From: Nannocystis sp.
GTDB taxonomy: Bacteria > Myxococcota_A > Polyangia > Nannocystales > Nannocystaceae
Length of the DNA: 64,000 bases
Reading direction: 5' to 3'
Assembly (NCBI GenBank): GCA_016712315.1
Contig: JADJRG010000013.1
Coordinates: 1,896,001 to 1,960,000, forward strand
A program made the position numbers and the translations under genes. The notes beneath the pieces are model-generated. The model worked only from the letters and a program-made list of their open reading frames with translations. It searched no databases and was not told where the DNA came from. Shown in pieces: positions 15,154 through 22,675 of the stretch (position 1 is its first letter; each line of letters starts with the position of its first letter).

Positions 15154-16041
15154 TCAGGGGAGGAGGCCGAGGGCGCGCAGGGCGGCCGCGAGGGCCTCGC
15201 CGTCGGCGCTCTCGGGCTCCAGGGGGAGCAGCGGGAGGCGCAGCTCGGGGCCGCAGCGGCCGAGCAGCGCCATCGCTCCCTTGACGGGGATCGGGTTGGC
15301 GCGGCGGAAGAGGGCGCGGGTGAGCGGGAGGTGGCGCTCGTGGAGCTGCCGCGCGCGCTCCCAAGCGCCCTCACGGGCGGCCCGACACAGCTCGGCGATG
15401 AGGCCCGGCAGGACGTTGGAGACCACCGAGATCACGCCGTGGCCGCCGATCGCGAGGAAGGGGAGCACGGTGAAGTCGTCGCCCGAGAGCAGGGCGAAGT
15501 CCGGGCCGCAGCGCTCGCGCAGCTGGGAGGCGCGGTGGAGGTCGCCGGTGGCCTCCTTGATGCCGACGATCCGCGGGTGCTCGGCGAGGCTCGCGACTGT
15601 CTCTGGGAGCAGGTCCACGGCGGTCCGGCCGGGGACGTTATAGAGGATGATCGGCAGCGGGGTGGCGTCGGCGATCGCGCTGAAGTGGGCGATGAGGCCG
15701 GCCTGCGGCGGCTTGTTATAAAACGGCGTGACGTGCAGGAGCGCGTCGGCGCCGGCCTCACGGCAGGCCTCGGAGAGCTCGATCGCCTTGCGGGTGTCGT
15801 TGCTGCCGGCGCCGGCGATCACGGGCACGCGGCCGCGCGCGGCCTTGACGACCTGGGCGACCACGTGAAAATGCTCGGCGGCGGAGAGGGTCGTGGCCTC
15901 GCCGGTGGTGCCGCAAGGGACGAGGCCGTCGATGCCGGCGTCGATCTGCGCCTCGACGAGGGCGATGAGGGCGGGGTCGTCGACGGCGCCGCCGCGCATC
16001 GGGGTGATAAGGGCTGTGATCGCGCCAGAGAAGCTCGCCAT
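15154..16041 (-). CDS. dapA: 4-hydroxy-tetrahydrodipicolinate synthase
   Basis: 295 residues from the ATG at 16041, which gives the conserved N-terminus SGAITALITPM; a longer frame upstream is Arg-rich and not conserved. The aldolase-fold motifs are all present: CGTTGE with Thr45-Thr46, Tyr134 in YNVPGRT, and the Schiff-base Lys162 in GIKEATGD. It condenses pyruvate with aspartate semialdehyde to open the diaminopimelate/lysine pathway and feeds the product directly to DapB, encoded 41 bases downstream. The upstream gene ends 35 bases before it, so co-transcription is likely. Confidence 0.96.
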   Translation of the reverse strand: MASFSGAITALITPMRGGAVDDPALIALVEAQIDAGIDGLVPCGTTGEATTLSAAEHFHVVAQVVKAARGRVPVIAGAGSNDTRKAIELSEACREAGADALLHVTPFYNKPPQAGLIAHFSAIADATPLPIILYNVPGRTAVDLLPETVASLAEHPRIVGIKEATGDLHRASQLRERCGPDFALLSGDDFTVLPFLAIGGHGVISVVSNVLPGLIAELCRAAREGAWERARQLHERHLPLTRALFRRANPIPVKGAMALLGRCGPELRLPLLPLEPESADGEALAAALRALGLLP

Positions 16042-16076
16042 GCGGCCGGGGACGCTACCCCGGATCGGTGGCCACG

Positions 16077-16532
16077 TCACGCCTCGGCGCCGTCGCCGAA
16101 GGTGACGGGATCGGCGATCGCCAGCGGGGTGGCGCGCCCGTCGAGGAGCTGGACGATCGAGAGGGCGACCGCGCCGCTGCGCCATCGCTCCTGAGTCGTG
16201 GATAGGGGGAGCTGGACGCGCCCGTCGCGGGCCTCGATGCGGCTCGAGGTCGCGTAGATCGAGGGCCCGGAGAAGAAGACGGCGACGAGGTGCGCGCCGA
16301 TGGCGGCGCGCTGCCAGCGGACCTCGATGGTGGCGCCATGGGCTCGGGCGTGCAGGTTGGGGGCCTCGAGCGCGTCGATGCGGTCCCGCAGCGCGAGCGC
16401 TTGGCCCGCGAAGGGCGACTCGGCGAGCAGCGCGTTCAGGGTCTCGCGGGCGCGGCGCCAGTGACCTTGGCGCATGAAGATCTGCGCCATCGTCGGGCTC
16501 GCGAGGCGGCCGCTGTAAGCAGGTTTGGTCAT
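16077..16532 (-). CDS. Small protein with N-terminal TPR-like helix pair
   Basis: 151 residues. The start at 16532 overlaps the stop of ribF by four bases (ATGA), which indicates translational coupling. Residues about 13-50 (TMAQIFMRQGHWRRARETL and following) look like a TPR helix pair. Residues about 60-145 are predicted mostly beta, with alternating hydrophobic residues and no catalytic motif. I see no signal peptide. Similar TPR-plus-beta proteins are, to my knowledge, common near myxobacterial housekeeping genes, but I cannot assign a function. Its place between ribF and dapA does not suggest a shared pathway. Confidence 0.7.
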   Translation of the reverse strand: MTKPAYSGRLASPTMAQIFMRQGHWRRARETLNALLAESPFAGQALALRDRIDALEAPNLHARAHGATIEVRWQRAAIGAHLVAVFFSGPSIYATSSRIEARDGRVQLPLSTTQERWRSGAVALSIVQLLDGRATPLAIADPVTFGDGAEA

Positions 16533-17509
16533 GGCGTGAGGGGCGGCGGGCGCATGACCTTCGCCAGCTCTGCGGCGCCGTGGTGGGCGCGAGCGCTGGC
16601 GATGTCGCGGTCGATCTGGGCGCGCAACGCGTCGCCGTCGGTGAAGCGCTGCTCGCCGCGGAGACGGGCGAGGAAGGCGAGCTCGACCTGGAGGCCGTAC
16701 AGCTCTTCGTCGAGCTCCTCGTCGAGGATGTGAGCCTCGAGTGAGAGCGGCGCGGAGTCGTCGCGAAAGGTCGGGTTGTGGCCGAGGTTGGCGGCGGCGG
16801 GCAAGACGTGGCCGTAGCGGCGAGAGCGCGGGTCGACGATCACGAGGGCCGCCGCGTAGACGCCAGGGCGCGGGAGCAAGGCGTCGCCGCAGGCGAGGTT
16901 GGCGGTCGGTCTGCCGAGGGTGCGGCCGCGACCGGCGCCGCGGACGACCACACCTTCGACCGCGTAGTGGCGGCCGAGGCTGCGCCAGAGATCGTCGAGC
17001 TCGCCGGCGGCGACGGCGGCGCGGATCGCTGAAGAGCCGAGCTTGTCCGCGGAGTCGTCGCGGAGGACCGGGACGACGCGCACCGTGATGCCAGCGGGGG
17101 CGAGCAGATCTGCCAACAGGCCGGGATCTCCTGCGCGGCGGGCGCCGAACCGAAAATCCTCGCCGACGACGACGGCGGCCGGCCGCAGCCCGTGGGAGAG
17201 GATCTCCGAGGCGAAGGCGGCCGGGCTCATGCTCGCGGTGGCGTGGGTGAAGGGCAGGAGCACGAGGGTGTCGACGCCGAGGCTCGCCGCGACGCGCTCG
17301 CGTTGGGCGGGCTGCTGGAGGAGCGGCGGCGCGCTCGCGGGCGCGAGGATCTGGGCGGGGTGCGGCTCAAAGGTCACCAGGGCGATCTTTGGGGAGATCT
17401 CCGCGGCCGCGCGGAGCAGCGCTTGGTGCCCGAGGTGGAGCCCGTCAAAGGCGCCGATGCAGGCGGCGGTGGCCGGCGGCAGGGCGGCGAGCTGGCGCAA
17501 GACCCTCAT
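16529..17509 (-). CDS. ribF: Bifunctional riboflavin kinase / FAD synthetase
   Basis: 326 residues, usual for RibF. The N-terminal FAD synthetase half has GAFDGLHLGHQALL with the HLGH nucleotidyltransferase motif and VVGEDFRFGARRAG; SSAIRAAVAAGELD closes this domain. The C-terminal riboflavin kinase half has GRGRTLGRPTANL and the LEAHILDE block. It phosphorylates riboflavin to FMN and adenylates FMN to FAD in the cytoplasm. It is the first visible gene of the four-gene minus-strand operon that ends in dapB. Its start at 17509 faces a divergent lipoprotein gene. Confidence 0.95.
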   Translation of the reverse strand: MRVLRQLAALPPATAACIGAFDGLHLGHQALLRAAAEISPKIALVTFEPHPAQILAPASAPPLLQQPAQRERVAASLGVDTLVLLPFTHATASMSPAAFASEILSHGLRPAAVVVGEDFRFGARRAGDPGLLADLLAPAGITVRVVPVLRDDSADKLGSSAIRAAVAAGELDDLWRSLGRHYAVEGVVVRGAGRGRTLGRPTANLACGDALLPRPGVYAAALVIVDPRSRRYGHVLPAAANLGHNPTFRDDSAPLSLEAHILDEELDEELYGLQVELAFLARLRGEQRFTDGDALRAQIDRDIASARAHHGAAELAKVMRPPPLTP

Positions 17510-17602
17510 GGCTCAGAGCGGCGCGAACCTAGCACGCAGGCCGATCACCGCGCCCTGGAGGTGATGTGACGCTCCCCACGGCGGCTGGGTTACCCTCGGG
17601 CT

Positions 17603-17974
17603 GTGCTTCGTTTTGTTCGCGCCGTCACCCCGCTGCTCTGCCTGCCCCTCGCTTGTGGCGGCGAGTCACGCCACGACCTGTATATGCGCGGCATGGCGAT
17701 CGAGGGCGAGGCGTCGCGAGGGGCGTGCAAGCTCGAGTTCGACGCGAAGGAGCGCTCGCACGTGATCGACGGCGATGTCGTGCAGGCGTGCCTGGAGCAG
17801 ACAGAGGAGGCGATCTCCGTCTACGAGCAGGCGAAGGCGCGGGGGATGAGCGATCTCGACTTCCAAAAGACCTACGAGCGGGCGCTCGAGCGGCGTGAGC
17901 GGCTGCGCGGGATGTTGAAGACGGTCCGGGAGCTCGAGGCGCCGTCGGGGGCTGGTCCGGGGATCTCTCAGTAG
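17603..17974 (+). CDS. Small probable lipoprotein
   Basis: 123 residues from a GTG start. The N-terminus is basic then hydrophobic and ends in the lipobox LPLAC with Cys18. The mature part is charged and helical, with two further cysteines (GACKLEF and VQACLEQ) and a long Glu/Arg-rich helix near the C-terminus. Size and layout are similar to the lipoprotein at 11443 (lipidated Cys, cysteine-stapled helices), though I see no clear sequence identity. The last seven bases overlap the end of the gene on the opposite strand. No family recognised. Confidence 0.68.
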   Translation: MLRFVRAVTPLLCLPLACGGESRHDLYMRGMAIEGEASRGACKLEFDAKERSHVIDGDVVQACLEQTEEAISVYEQAKARGMSDLDFQKTYERALERRERLRGMLKTVRELEAPSGAGPGISQ

Positions 17975-18855
17975 AGGGCGCCGTCTTCGATCCAGCGGGC
18001 GATCTCCACCAAATCGCGGTAGGGGAGGGGCCCGGGCAGCGGCATCGCGCTGCCGTGGACGAAGTCGAGGACATCATCGTCGTCGCGCAGGAGCTTGTGG
18101 ATGAGGAAGCTCTCGGAGGGGCGATGGGGGGCGACCATGCGGTAGCCCGTGGAGCGGAGGGCGGTCGGTAAAACCAGCGCGTCGAAGGCCTCTTGGGGCG
18201 CGCGGAGCGGGAGCAGCTCGCTGGCGAGGCCATAGGGCTCGCGGTGGCAGCCACAGAGGCCGCGCGCTGGGTCGAGGACGCCTCCGGGGGCGAAGAGCTC
18301 GCGCAGGGTGCGAGGGGGCTCAGCTTCGCCTTCAGGCTCGCTGGGTGGGCCTGGTGTCCACTCTAAGGTGAAGGCCGCCTCGCCGCCCGGGACCGGCTGC
18401 CAGCCGGGGGTCGTGACGTCCAGCAGCTCGCCCGCCCAGCCGCGCAGCGAGGGGCGGAGGCGAACACGATAGAGGATCCCGGTGACGAGGGGGGTGCGCG
18501 GCCGGATCGACACGACGGAGCCGGGGCACCAGGGCGCTTCCCCGAGCTCCTCGCCCGTAGGAGGCCGCCAGGCGAAGATCTGGAGGTCGACGTCGACGTC
18601 GAAGATGACGCCGCCCGAGCTGAGGGTCACGTCGAAGGCGCCGAGGGTGCGGGGGTCGGCGAGGCGCGAGAAGCAGAGATCGATCCGGGCGGCGGGGGCG
18701 GCGGTGTCCCCGTGGGCGGGCGAGGTCGAGAGCAGCTCCAGGCGCTCCTCCGGGGTCGCGAAGCGCTCTACGTCGCTGGGCCAGGCGCAGGCGGCGGCGC
18801 AGGCGGCGACCCAGGCGGCGGCGAGGTGGAGCAGAGGTTGGCTGCGCCGTCGCAT
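17968..18855 (-). CDS. Probable lipoprotein with Ig-like and cytochrome-like regions
   Basis: 295 residues. The N-terminal signal ends in Ala/Cys-rich VAACAAAC (possible lipid Cys19 or Cys23). Residues about 40-170 contain TSPAHGDTAAPAARIDLCFS and DVTLSSGGVIFDV, the pattern of bacterial Ig-like (Big_5-type) domains. The C-terminal part has LCGCHREPYG, then SESFLIHKLL, MPLPGPLPYRDLVEIARWI and a final DGA: the tail typical of c-type-cytochrome-like domains of myxobacterial and planctomycetal surface proteins. The CxxCH heme motif is not intact (CGCH), so heme binding is doubtful. Convergent, with a 7-base overlap, on the lipoprotein at 17603. Function unknown. Confidence 0.65.
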   Translation of the reverse strand: MRRRSQPLLHLAAAWVAACAAACAWPSDVERFATPEERLELLSTSPAHGDTAAPAARIDLCFSRLADPRTLGAFDVTLSSGGVIFDVDVDLQIFAWRPPTGEELGEAPWCPGSVVSIRPRTPLVTGILYRVRLRPSLRGWAGELLDVTTPGWQPVPGGEAAFTLEWTPGPPSEPEGEAEPPRTLRELFAPGGVLDPARGLCGCHREPYGLASELLPLRAPQEAFDALVLPTALRSTGYRMVAPHRPSESFLIHKLLRDDDDVLDFVHGSAMPLPGPLPYRDLVEIARWIEDGALY

Positions 18856-18949
18856 CGGCCTCCAGCCTACCAGTTAGGGGTCAGGGCCGGGCGCCCCTGG
18901 AGATCGCGTCGGCCGAAATCGTCCGCCGCTTCGGCTAAGGGCCCGCTTG

Positions 18950-18978
18950 TTGACCCCTTGCTCTTGGCCCTGTTATCG
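18950..18978 (+). promoter_or_regulatory. Candidate sigma70-type promoter for the envelope cluster
   Basis: TTGACC at 18950-18955, a 17-base spacer and TTATCG at 18973-18978 with an upstream TG. The -35 box is good, the -10 box weak. It lies about 70 bases ahead of the GTG at 19050, the first gene of the three-gene envelope cluster. Confidence 0.35.
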
Positions 18979-19049
18979 TCGCGCCGATTTCGGCACGTTG
19001 CCCCCAGCCTCGTTGGCTTACGGGCGACCTCGAACCAGGGAGCCCTTCG

Positions 19050-19478
19050 GTGTCTCGAAGCACGCGTCCACGATTTGCGTACATCACCGTCCTCGCGGCC
19101 CTTTTCCTGGCTGGTTGTGGGCCCTTTGGCTACCTGAAGAAGGTCGCTCGGGAGTCGAGCAAAGCGGTCGCGACCGCTGAAGCCGCCGGGGCCGAGGAGA
19201 ACGCGCCCTACGAGTACTGGGGCGCTGTCACCTACCTAGAGCAGGCGAAGATCCTGATGGGTTACAGCGAGTACGAGCGCTCGTTCGACTACGGCGAGCG
19301 CGCCAAGCAGCTCGCTGAGGAGGCGACGGTGAAGGCCGAGAAGCGGCGCACCGGCAAGATGGTCGAGAGCGCAGCCGACGGCAGCGCCGACGGCAGCGCC
19401 GACGGCAGCGCCGCGGCCGGAGACGGCGAGGCGAAGGCCGAAGGCAAGGTCGGCGTGTCGATCGGAGGTGGCAAGTGA
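19050..19478 (+). CDS. Lipoprotein with helical domain and Ala-Asp-Gly-Ser tail
   Basis: 142 residues from a GTG start with AGGGAG about nine bases upstream. The signal peptide ends in the lipobox LAGC with Cys23. The mature part has a helical stretch around EYWGAVTYLEQAKILMGYSEYERS and YGERAKQLAEEATVKAEKR, resembling the DUF4398-type helical repeat found near OmpA-like proteins. A repetitive linker of Ala-Asp-Gly-Ser units follows, then a glycine-rich end. The stop overlaps the GTG start of the OmpA-like gene (GTGA), so the two are probably translationally coupled and may work in the same envelope complex. Confidence 0.78.
   Translation: MSRSTRPRFAYITVLAALFLAGCGPFGYLKKVARESSKAVATAEAAGAEENAPYEYWGAVTYLEQAKILMGYSEYERSFDYGERAKQLAEEATVKAEKRRTGKMVESAADGSADGSADGSAAAGDGEAKAEGKVGVSIGGGK
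19374..19409 (+). repeat. 12-base tandem repeat, three copies, in coding sequence
   Basis: Three exact copies of GCCGACGGCAGC in frame, encoding Ala-Asp-Gly-Ser each time, in the linker of the lipoprotein at 19050. The length could vary by slippage without breaking the frame. Confidence 0.9.
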
Positions 19479-20716
19479 AGCGCCAGACCCGTAACGGACT
19501 CATCGTCTCGGTGGTCGCTTCGACCGCGCTGCTCGCGTGCGCGGGCCAGACCCTGCTCGGCAAGGTCGCGGGCACGCAGACCGTGCTGCAAGGCGCGATC
19601 GCTGACGGCTCGAAGACCATCGGCTGCGCGCCCAAGGAGACGGCGATCGCGGAGGCGAACATCAAGTTCGCCCAAGACGCGCTGGCGATGGGCGAGTACT
19701 ACCGCGGCAAAGAGCACTCGCAGACCGCGGAGCTGTACACGCAGCTCGCCCGCAAGAAGACCGACCCGGTCCGTTGTAAGGACGGCAAGCCGGCGGATCT
19801 CGTGTCTCGAGCGGGCGACCGCGACGGCGACGGCTACGACGACGGGATCGACAAGTGCCCCGACGACCCGGAGGACTTCGACTCCTTCGAGGACGACGAC
19901 GGCTGCCCCGATAAGGACAACGACGGCGACGGGATCCTCGACGCCGCGGAGCTGGTCGGCGGCCGCTGGGTGAACAACGACAAGAAGGTCACCGACGGGC
20001 GCGAGCTCGACTGCCGCAACGAGCCGGAGGACGTCGACGGCTTCGAGGATCAGGACGGCTGCCCCGAGATCGACAACGATCGCGACGGCATCCCGGACGC
20101 CGCGGACCGCTGCCCGAACAACCCCGAGGACTACGACCAGTTCGAGGACGAAGACGGCTGCCCGGACAAGGACAACGACGGCGACGGCGTGCTCGACGCG
20201 GCCGACATGATCCGCAAGCAGGACGGCAGCTACGAGTACAAGAACCTCGACGGCTTGATGGAGAACGGCGTCTGGAAGGACTGCCGCAACCTGCCGGAGG
20301 ACTTCGACGGCGACGCCGACGAGGACGGCTGCCCGGACGTGCTGCTGATCGACGACTGCCAGATCAAGCTCAGCGACAAGATCTTCTTCAAGTTCGACAA
20401 GTGGGACATCGACCCGATCAGCTACAAGGTGCTGGACGAGGTCTACGACACCCTGCTCGCCGCGCCGACGATCAAGGTCTGGGTCGATGGTCACACCGAC
20501 TCGAAGGGCTCGGACAAGTACAACAAGAACCTCTCGCAGAAGCGCGTCGAGAGCGTCGCGAAGTACCTGACCAACAAGGGGATCCCGAGCGAGCGCCTCG
20601 AGCCGCGCGGCTTCGGCGAGTCCGTGCCGATCGCCGACAACAAGACCGCCGAAGGCCGCGCCGAGAACCGTCGCGTCGAGTTCAACCTCAAGGACTGCAA
20701 GAAGCGGGTCAAATAA
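19475..20716 (+). CDS. OmpA-like lipoprotein with thrombospondin type 3 repeats
   Basis: 413 residues from a GTG overlapping the previous stop. The signal ends in LLAC (Cys22). Residues about 40-105 are helical and include a KFAQDALAMGEYYRGKEHS stretch. Residues about 110-285 hold Asp-rich calcium-binding TSP3 units such as DRDGDGYDDGIDKCPDDPED, DNDGDGILDAAE and DNDRDGIPDAADRCPNNPED. The C-terminal 110 residues form an OmpA-like peptidoglycan-binding domain with FFKFDKWDIDP, VDGHTDSKGSDKYNKNLSQK, ERLEPRGFGES and ENRRVEF. It should tether the outer membrane to peptidoglycan, with a rigid calcium-dependent spacer between. Neighbours are a lipoprotein and a probable beta-barrel protein. Confidence 0.93.
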   Translation: MKRQTRNGLIVSVVASTALLACAGQTLLGKVAGTQTVLQGAIADGSKTIGCAPKETAIAEANIKFAQDALAMGEYYRGKEHSQTAELYTQLARKKTDPVRCKDGKPADLVSRAGDRDGDGYDDGIDKCPDDPEDFDSFEDDDGCPDKDNDGDGILDAAELVGGRWVNNDKKVTDGRELDCRNEPEDVDGFEDQDGCPEIDNDRDGIPDAADRCPNNPEDYDQFEDEDGCPDKDNDGDGVLDAADMIRKQDGSYEYKNLDGLMENGVWKDCRNLPEDFDGDADEDGCPDVLLIDDCQIKLSDKIFFKFDKWDIDPISYKVLDEVYDTLLAAPTIKVWVDGHTDSKGSDKYNKNLSQKRVESVAKYLTNKGIPSERLEPRGFGESVPIADNKTAEGRAENRRVEFNLKDCKKRVK

Positions 20717-20734
20717 CGCGCCCGCGCGGCGCGT
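20716..20734 (+). other. GC-rich hairpin after the OmpA-like gene
   Basis: ACGCGC (20716-20721) and GCGCGT (20729-20734) form a perfect 6-base stem directly at the stop codon. There is no T-run, so it may slow or partly end transcription or protect the RNA end rather than act as a full intrinsic terminator. The next gene starts 19 bases later. Confidence 0.35.
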
Positions 20735-20752
20735 GCGCTGGAGGAGTAGATC

Positions 20753-22606
20753 ATGGGCAGAACACGCTCGACGACGGCGCGTCACCACGGGGGTGTTCGC
20801 CACTGGTCCTTCAGCGCAGCTTTGATCGTCGCCTTGGCGGGGCCGCTCGCGGCCTCACCAGCGCACGCCGGGCCGCGTGAGCAGCTGCGCGGCGCCTACG
20901 ACAAGGCGCTCGCGCAGTACAACAACCTCGAGCTCGACGCGTCGATGGCCTTGCTCGACGAGGCGATCGCCAGCGGTCGCGCGGCGAACCCGGACGATCC
21001 GGCGCTCGCTCCGTTGCTGGTCCTTCGGGCAGGTGTGATCTTTTCGAACACCGGCAAGGCCGACCTGACGAAGGAGGCGTTGGCGGCGGCGGTGAAGGTC
21101 GACTACAACGTGCAGATCCCGCCGGATCTGCGCTCGCCGCAGCTCCAGGCGTTGCTGGACGAGGCGCGCAAGGCGGCCGGCTCGCCGCCCTCCGAGGCGA
21201 TCCGCCACGAGACGCCGGCCCCGGTGTGCGGCGGGGAGATCGTCTTTGAGGCGCTCGCCTCAAAGCTCCCCGACGGCGGCCAGGCGGCGTTCTACTGGCG
21301 GCGCAAGGGCTCAACGGAGGAGCCCGTCTCGCTGAGCATGGACACCTTCGGCAACCTGGCGACGGTGGTCTTGCCGGCGAGTGATCACGCGGACGCGTCG
21401 ATCGAGTACTTCATCTACATCTTCGACGGCGCGAATAACCCGCTCGCCAACAAGGGCGACCTGGAGTCGCCGATCACGCTCGAGATCTCTTGTAAGGTCG
21501 AAGAAGAGGCGCCGCCGCCGCCGCCGCCGGAAGAGCCGAAGCCGTCGCTGCCGCGCTTCTTCTTTAGCCTGGGGATCGGCACGGGCCTCGGGATCGCGAG
21601 CGGCACCGCGGACCTCAGCTACCAGCAGTACTCGCCGCGCGCCCGCGACGGCTCGCAGCAGTTCGTCTACGGGGTGCGCGAGTACGCGTGCTCGGTCGCG
21701 CGTTGGCGCTACCCGCAGGACGAGCTCGCCGACGCGCAGACGTTCTTTAACGACATGACGGCGCTGCAGGCGAACCCGAACACGCTGCCGCCGGGGCTGT
21801 CGTTCTCGGCGTACTCACCAGAGGAGCTGGCGGCCAACTACGACCAGTCGTTCTGCTCGCAGCACCACGGGATCGCGACCGGCTTCGCCTCAGCGCCGCT
21901 GCACATCGCCCCCGAATTCGGCTTCCGGGCGACCAAGGCGCTGGTGATCTCGGTGCAGGCGCGGCTCCAGGTGGTGACCGGCTCGAAGGTGTTCCGCGAC
22001 GACCCTAAGGCGCTGCTGGAGCCGTCGTTTATTAACAACGTCTACGACGTGAACCGGACCAGCCCCGCGGGCGTGCAGGTGAAGCCGCCGTTCTCGTTCA
22101 TGGTGATGGTCAAGGCGAAGTATTTTTTAGGGAAAGAGGGCTCGAAGTTCCGGCCCTTCGTCGGCGGCCTCTTGGGCGCCGGCTCGGGCGCTCGCCTGCG
22201 CGTCAATATGGGCTTTGCGAACGACCGCAACGGCAACAGCATCCCCGACGACCGCGAGTTCGCGTACGACCTGCTGAACGAGGACGCGCCCTTCGACGGG
22301 GCGACGAACCCGTGCACGCCGGTGTGGCCGTACAACAACGGGTGCACCCCGGGACCAGGGGACGACCCGAACAACCTCGGCGACCTCGATCGCGCTCAAG
22401 CGGGCTTTAAGGCGACCAGCGCCGACACGAGCGCGCGCATCGACACCGTTCGCGTCGGTCCGATCATGATCGGGGCGACCGGCGGCTTCCACTATCAGCT
22501 CGCGAAGAACTTCGGCCTCTTCGGCGAGGTCCAGGTCGGCGGGTGGTTCGCGAAGCGCTCCAGCCTGCTCCTCGACTTCAACGTCGGGCCGATGATCACC
22601 TTCTAG
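20753..22606 (+). CDS. Probable outer-membrane beta-barrel protein with periplasmic helical and Ig-like region
   Basis: 617 residues; GGAGGAG lies about 8 bases before the ATG. A cleavable signal peptide ends at about AHA|G (residue 39/40). Residues 40-150 are helical, TPR-like (LRGAYDKALAQYNNLELDAS and following). Residues about 155-250 are beta-rich, with FEALASKLPDGGQAAFYW and SIEYFIYIFDGANNPLA. After a proline-rich linker (about 253-265), the last 350 residues alternate glycine/aromatic beta strands, such as FFFSLGIGTGLGIASGTADL and FGLFGEVQVGGWFA, and end in Phe, as expected for an outer-membrane barrel. It follows the OmpA-like gene by 36 bases and likely belongs to the same envelope operon. 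No named family recognised. Confidence 0.8.
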   Translation: MGRTRSTTARHHGGVRHWSFSAALIVALAGPLAASPAHAGPREQLRGAYDKALAQYNNLELDASMALLDEAIASGRAANPDDPALAPLLVLRAGVIFSNTGKADLTKEALAAAVKVDYNVQIPPDLRSPQLQALLDEARKAAGSPPSEAIRHETPAPVCGGEIVFEALASKLPDGGQAAFYWRRKGSTEEPVSLSMDTFGNLATVVLPASDHADASIEYFIYIFDGANNPLANKGDLESPITLEISCKVEEEAPPPPPPEEPKPSLPRFFFSLGIGTGLGIASGTADLSYQQYSPRARDGSQQFVYGVREYACSVARWRYPQDELADAQTFFNDMTALQANPNTLPPGLSFSAYSPEELAANYDQSFCSQHHGIATGFASAPLHIAPEFGFRATKALVISVQARLQVVTGSKVFRDDPKALLEPSFINNVYDVNRTSPAGVQVKPPFSFMVMVKAKYFLGKEGSKFRPFVGGLLGAGSGARLRVNMGFANDRNGNSIPDDREFAYDLLNEDAPFDGATNPCTPVWPYNNGCTPGPGDDPNNLGDLDRAQAGFKATSADTSARIDTVRVGPIMIGATGGFHYQLAKNFGLFGEVQVGGWFAKRSSLLLDFNVGPMITF

Positions 22607-22675
22607 CGGGCAAGCGGGGCGCTCGGTCAGGTTGCACGTTACATGCGGGCGCGCGGGGGCTATCCTCCGCGCCCC

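Noticed and set aside
19289..20803. A 504-codon minus-strand frame opposite the OmpA-like gene
   Set aside because: Val/Leu/Ala-rich shadow made by the Asp-rich codons GAC/GAT/GAG; the plus-strand gene has full domain motifs.
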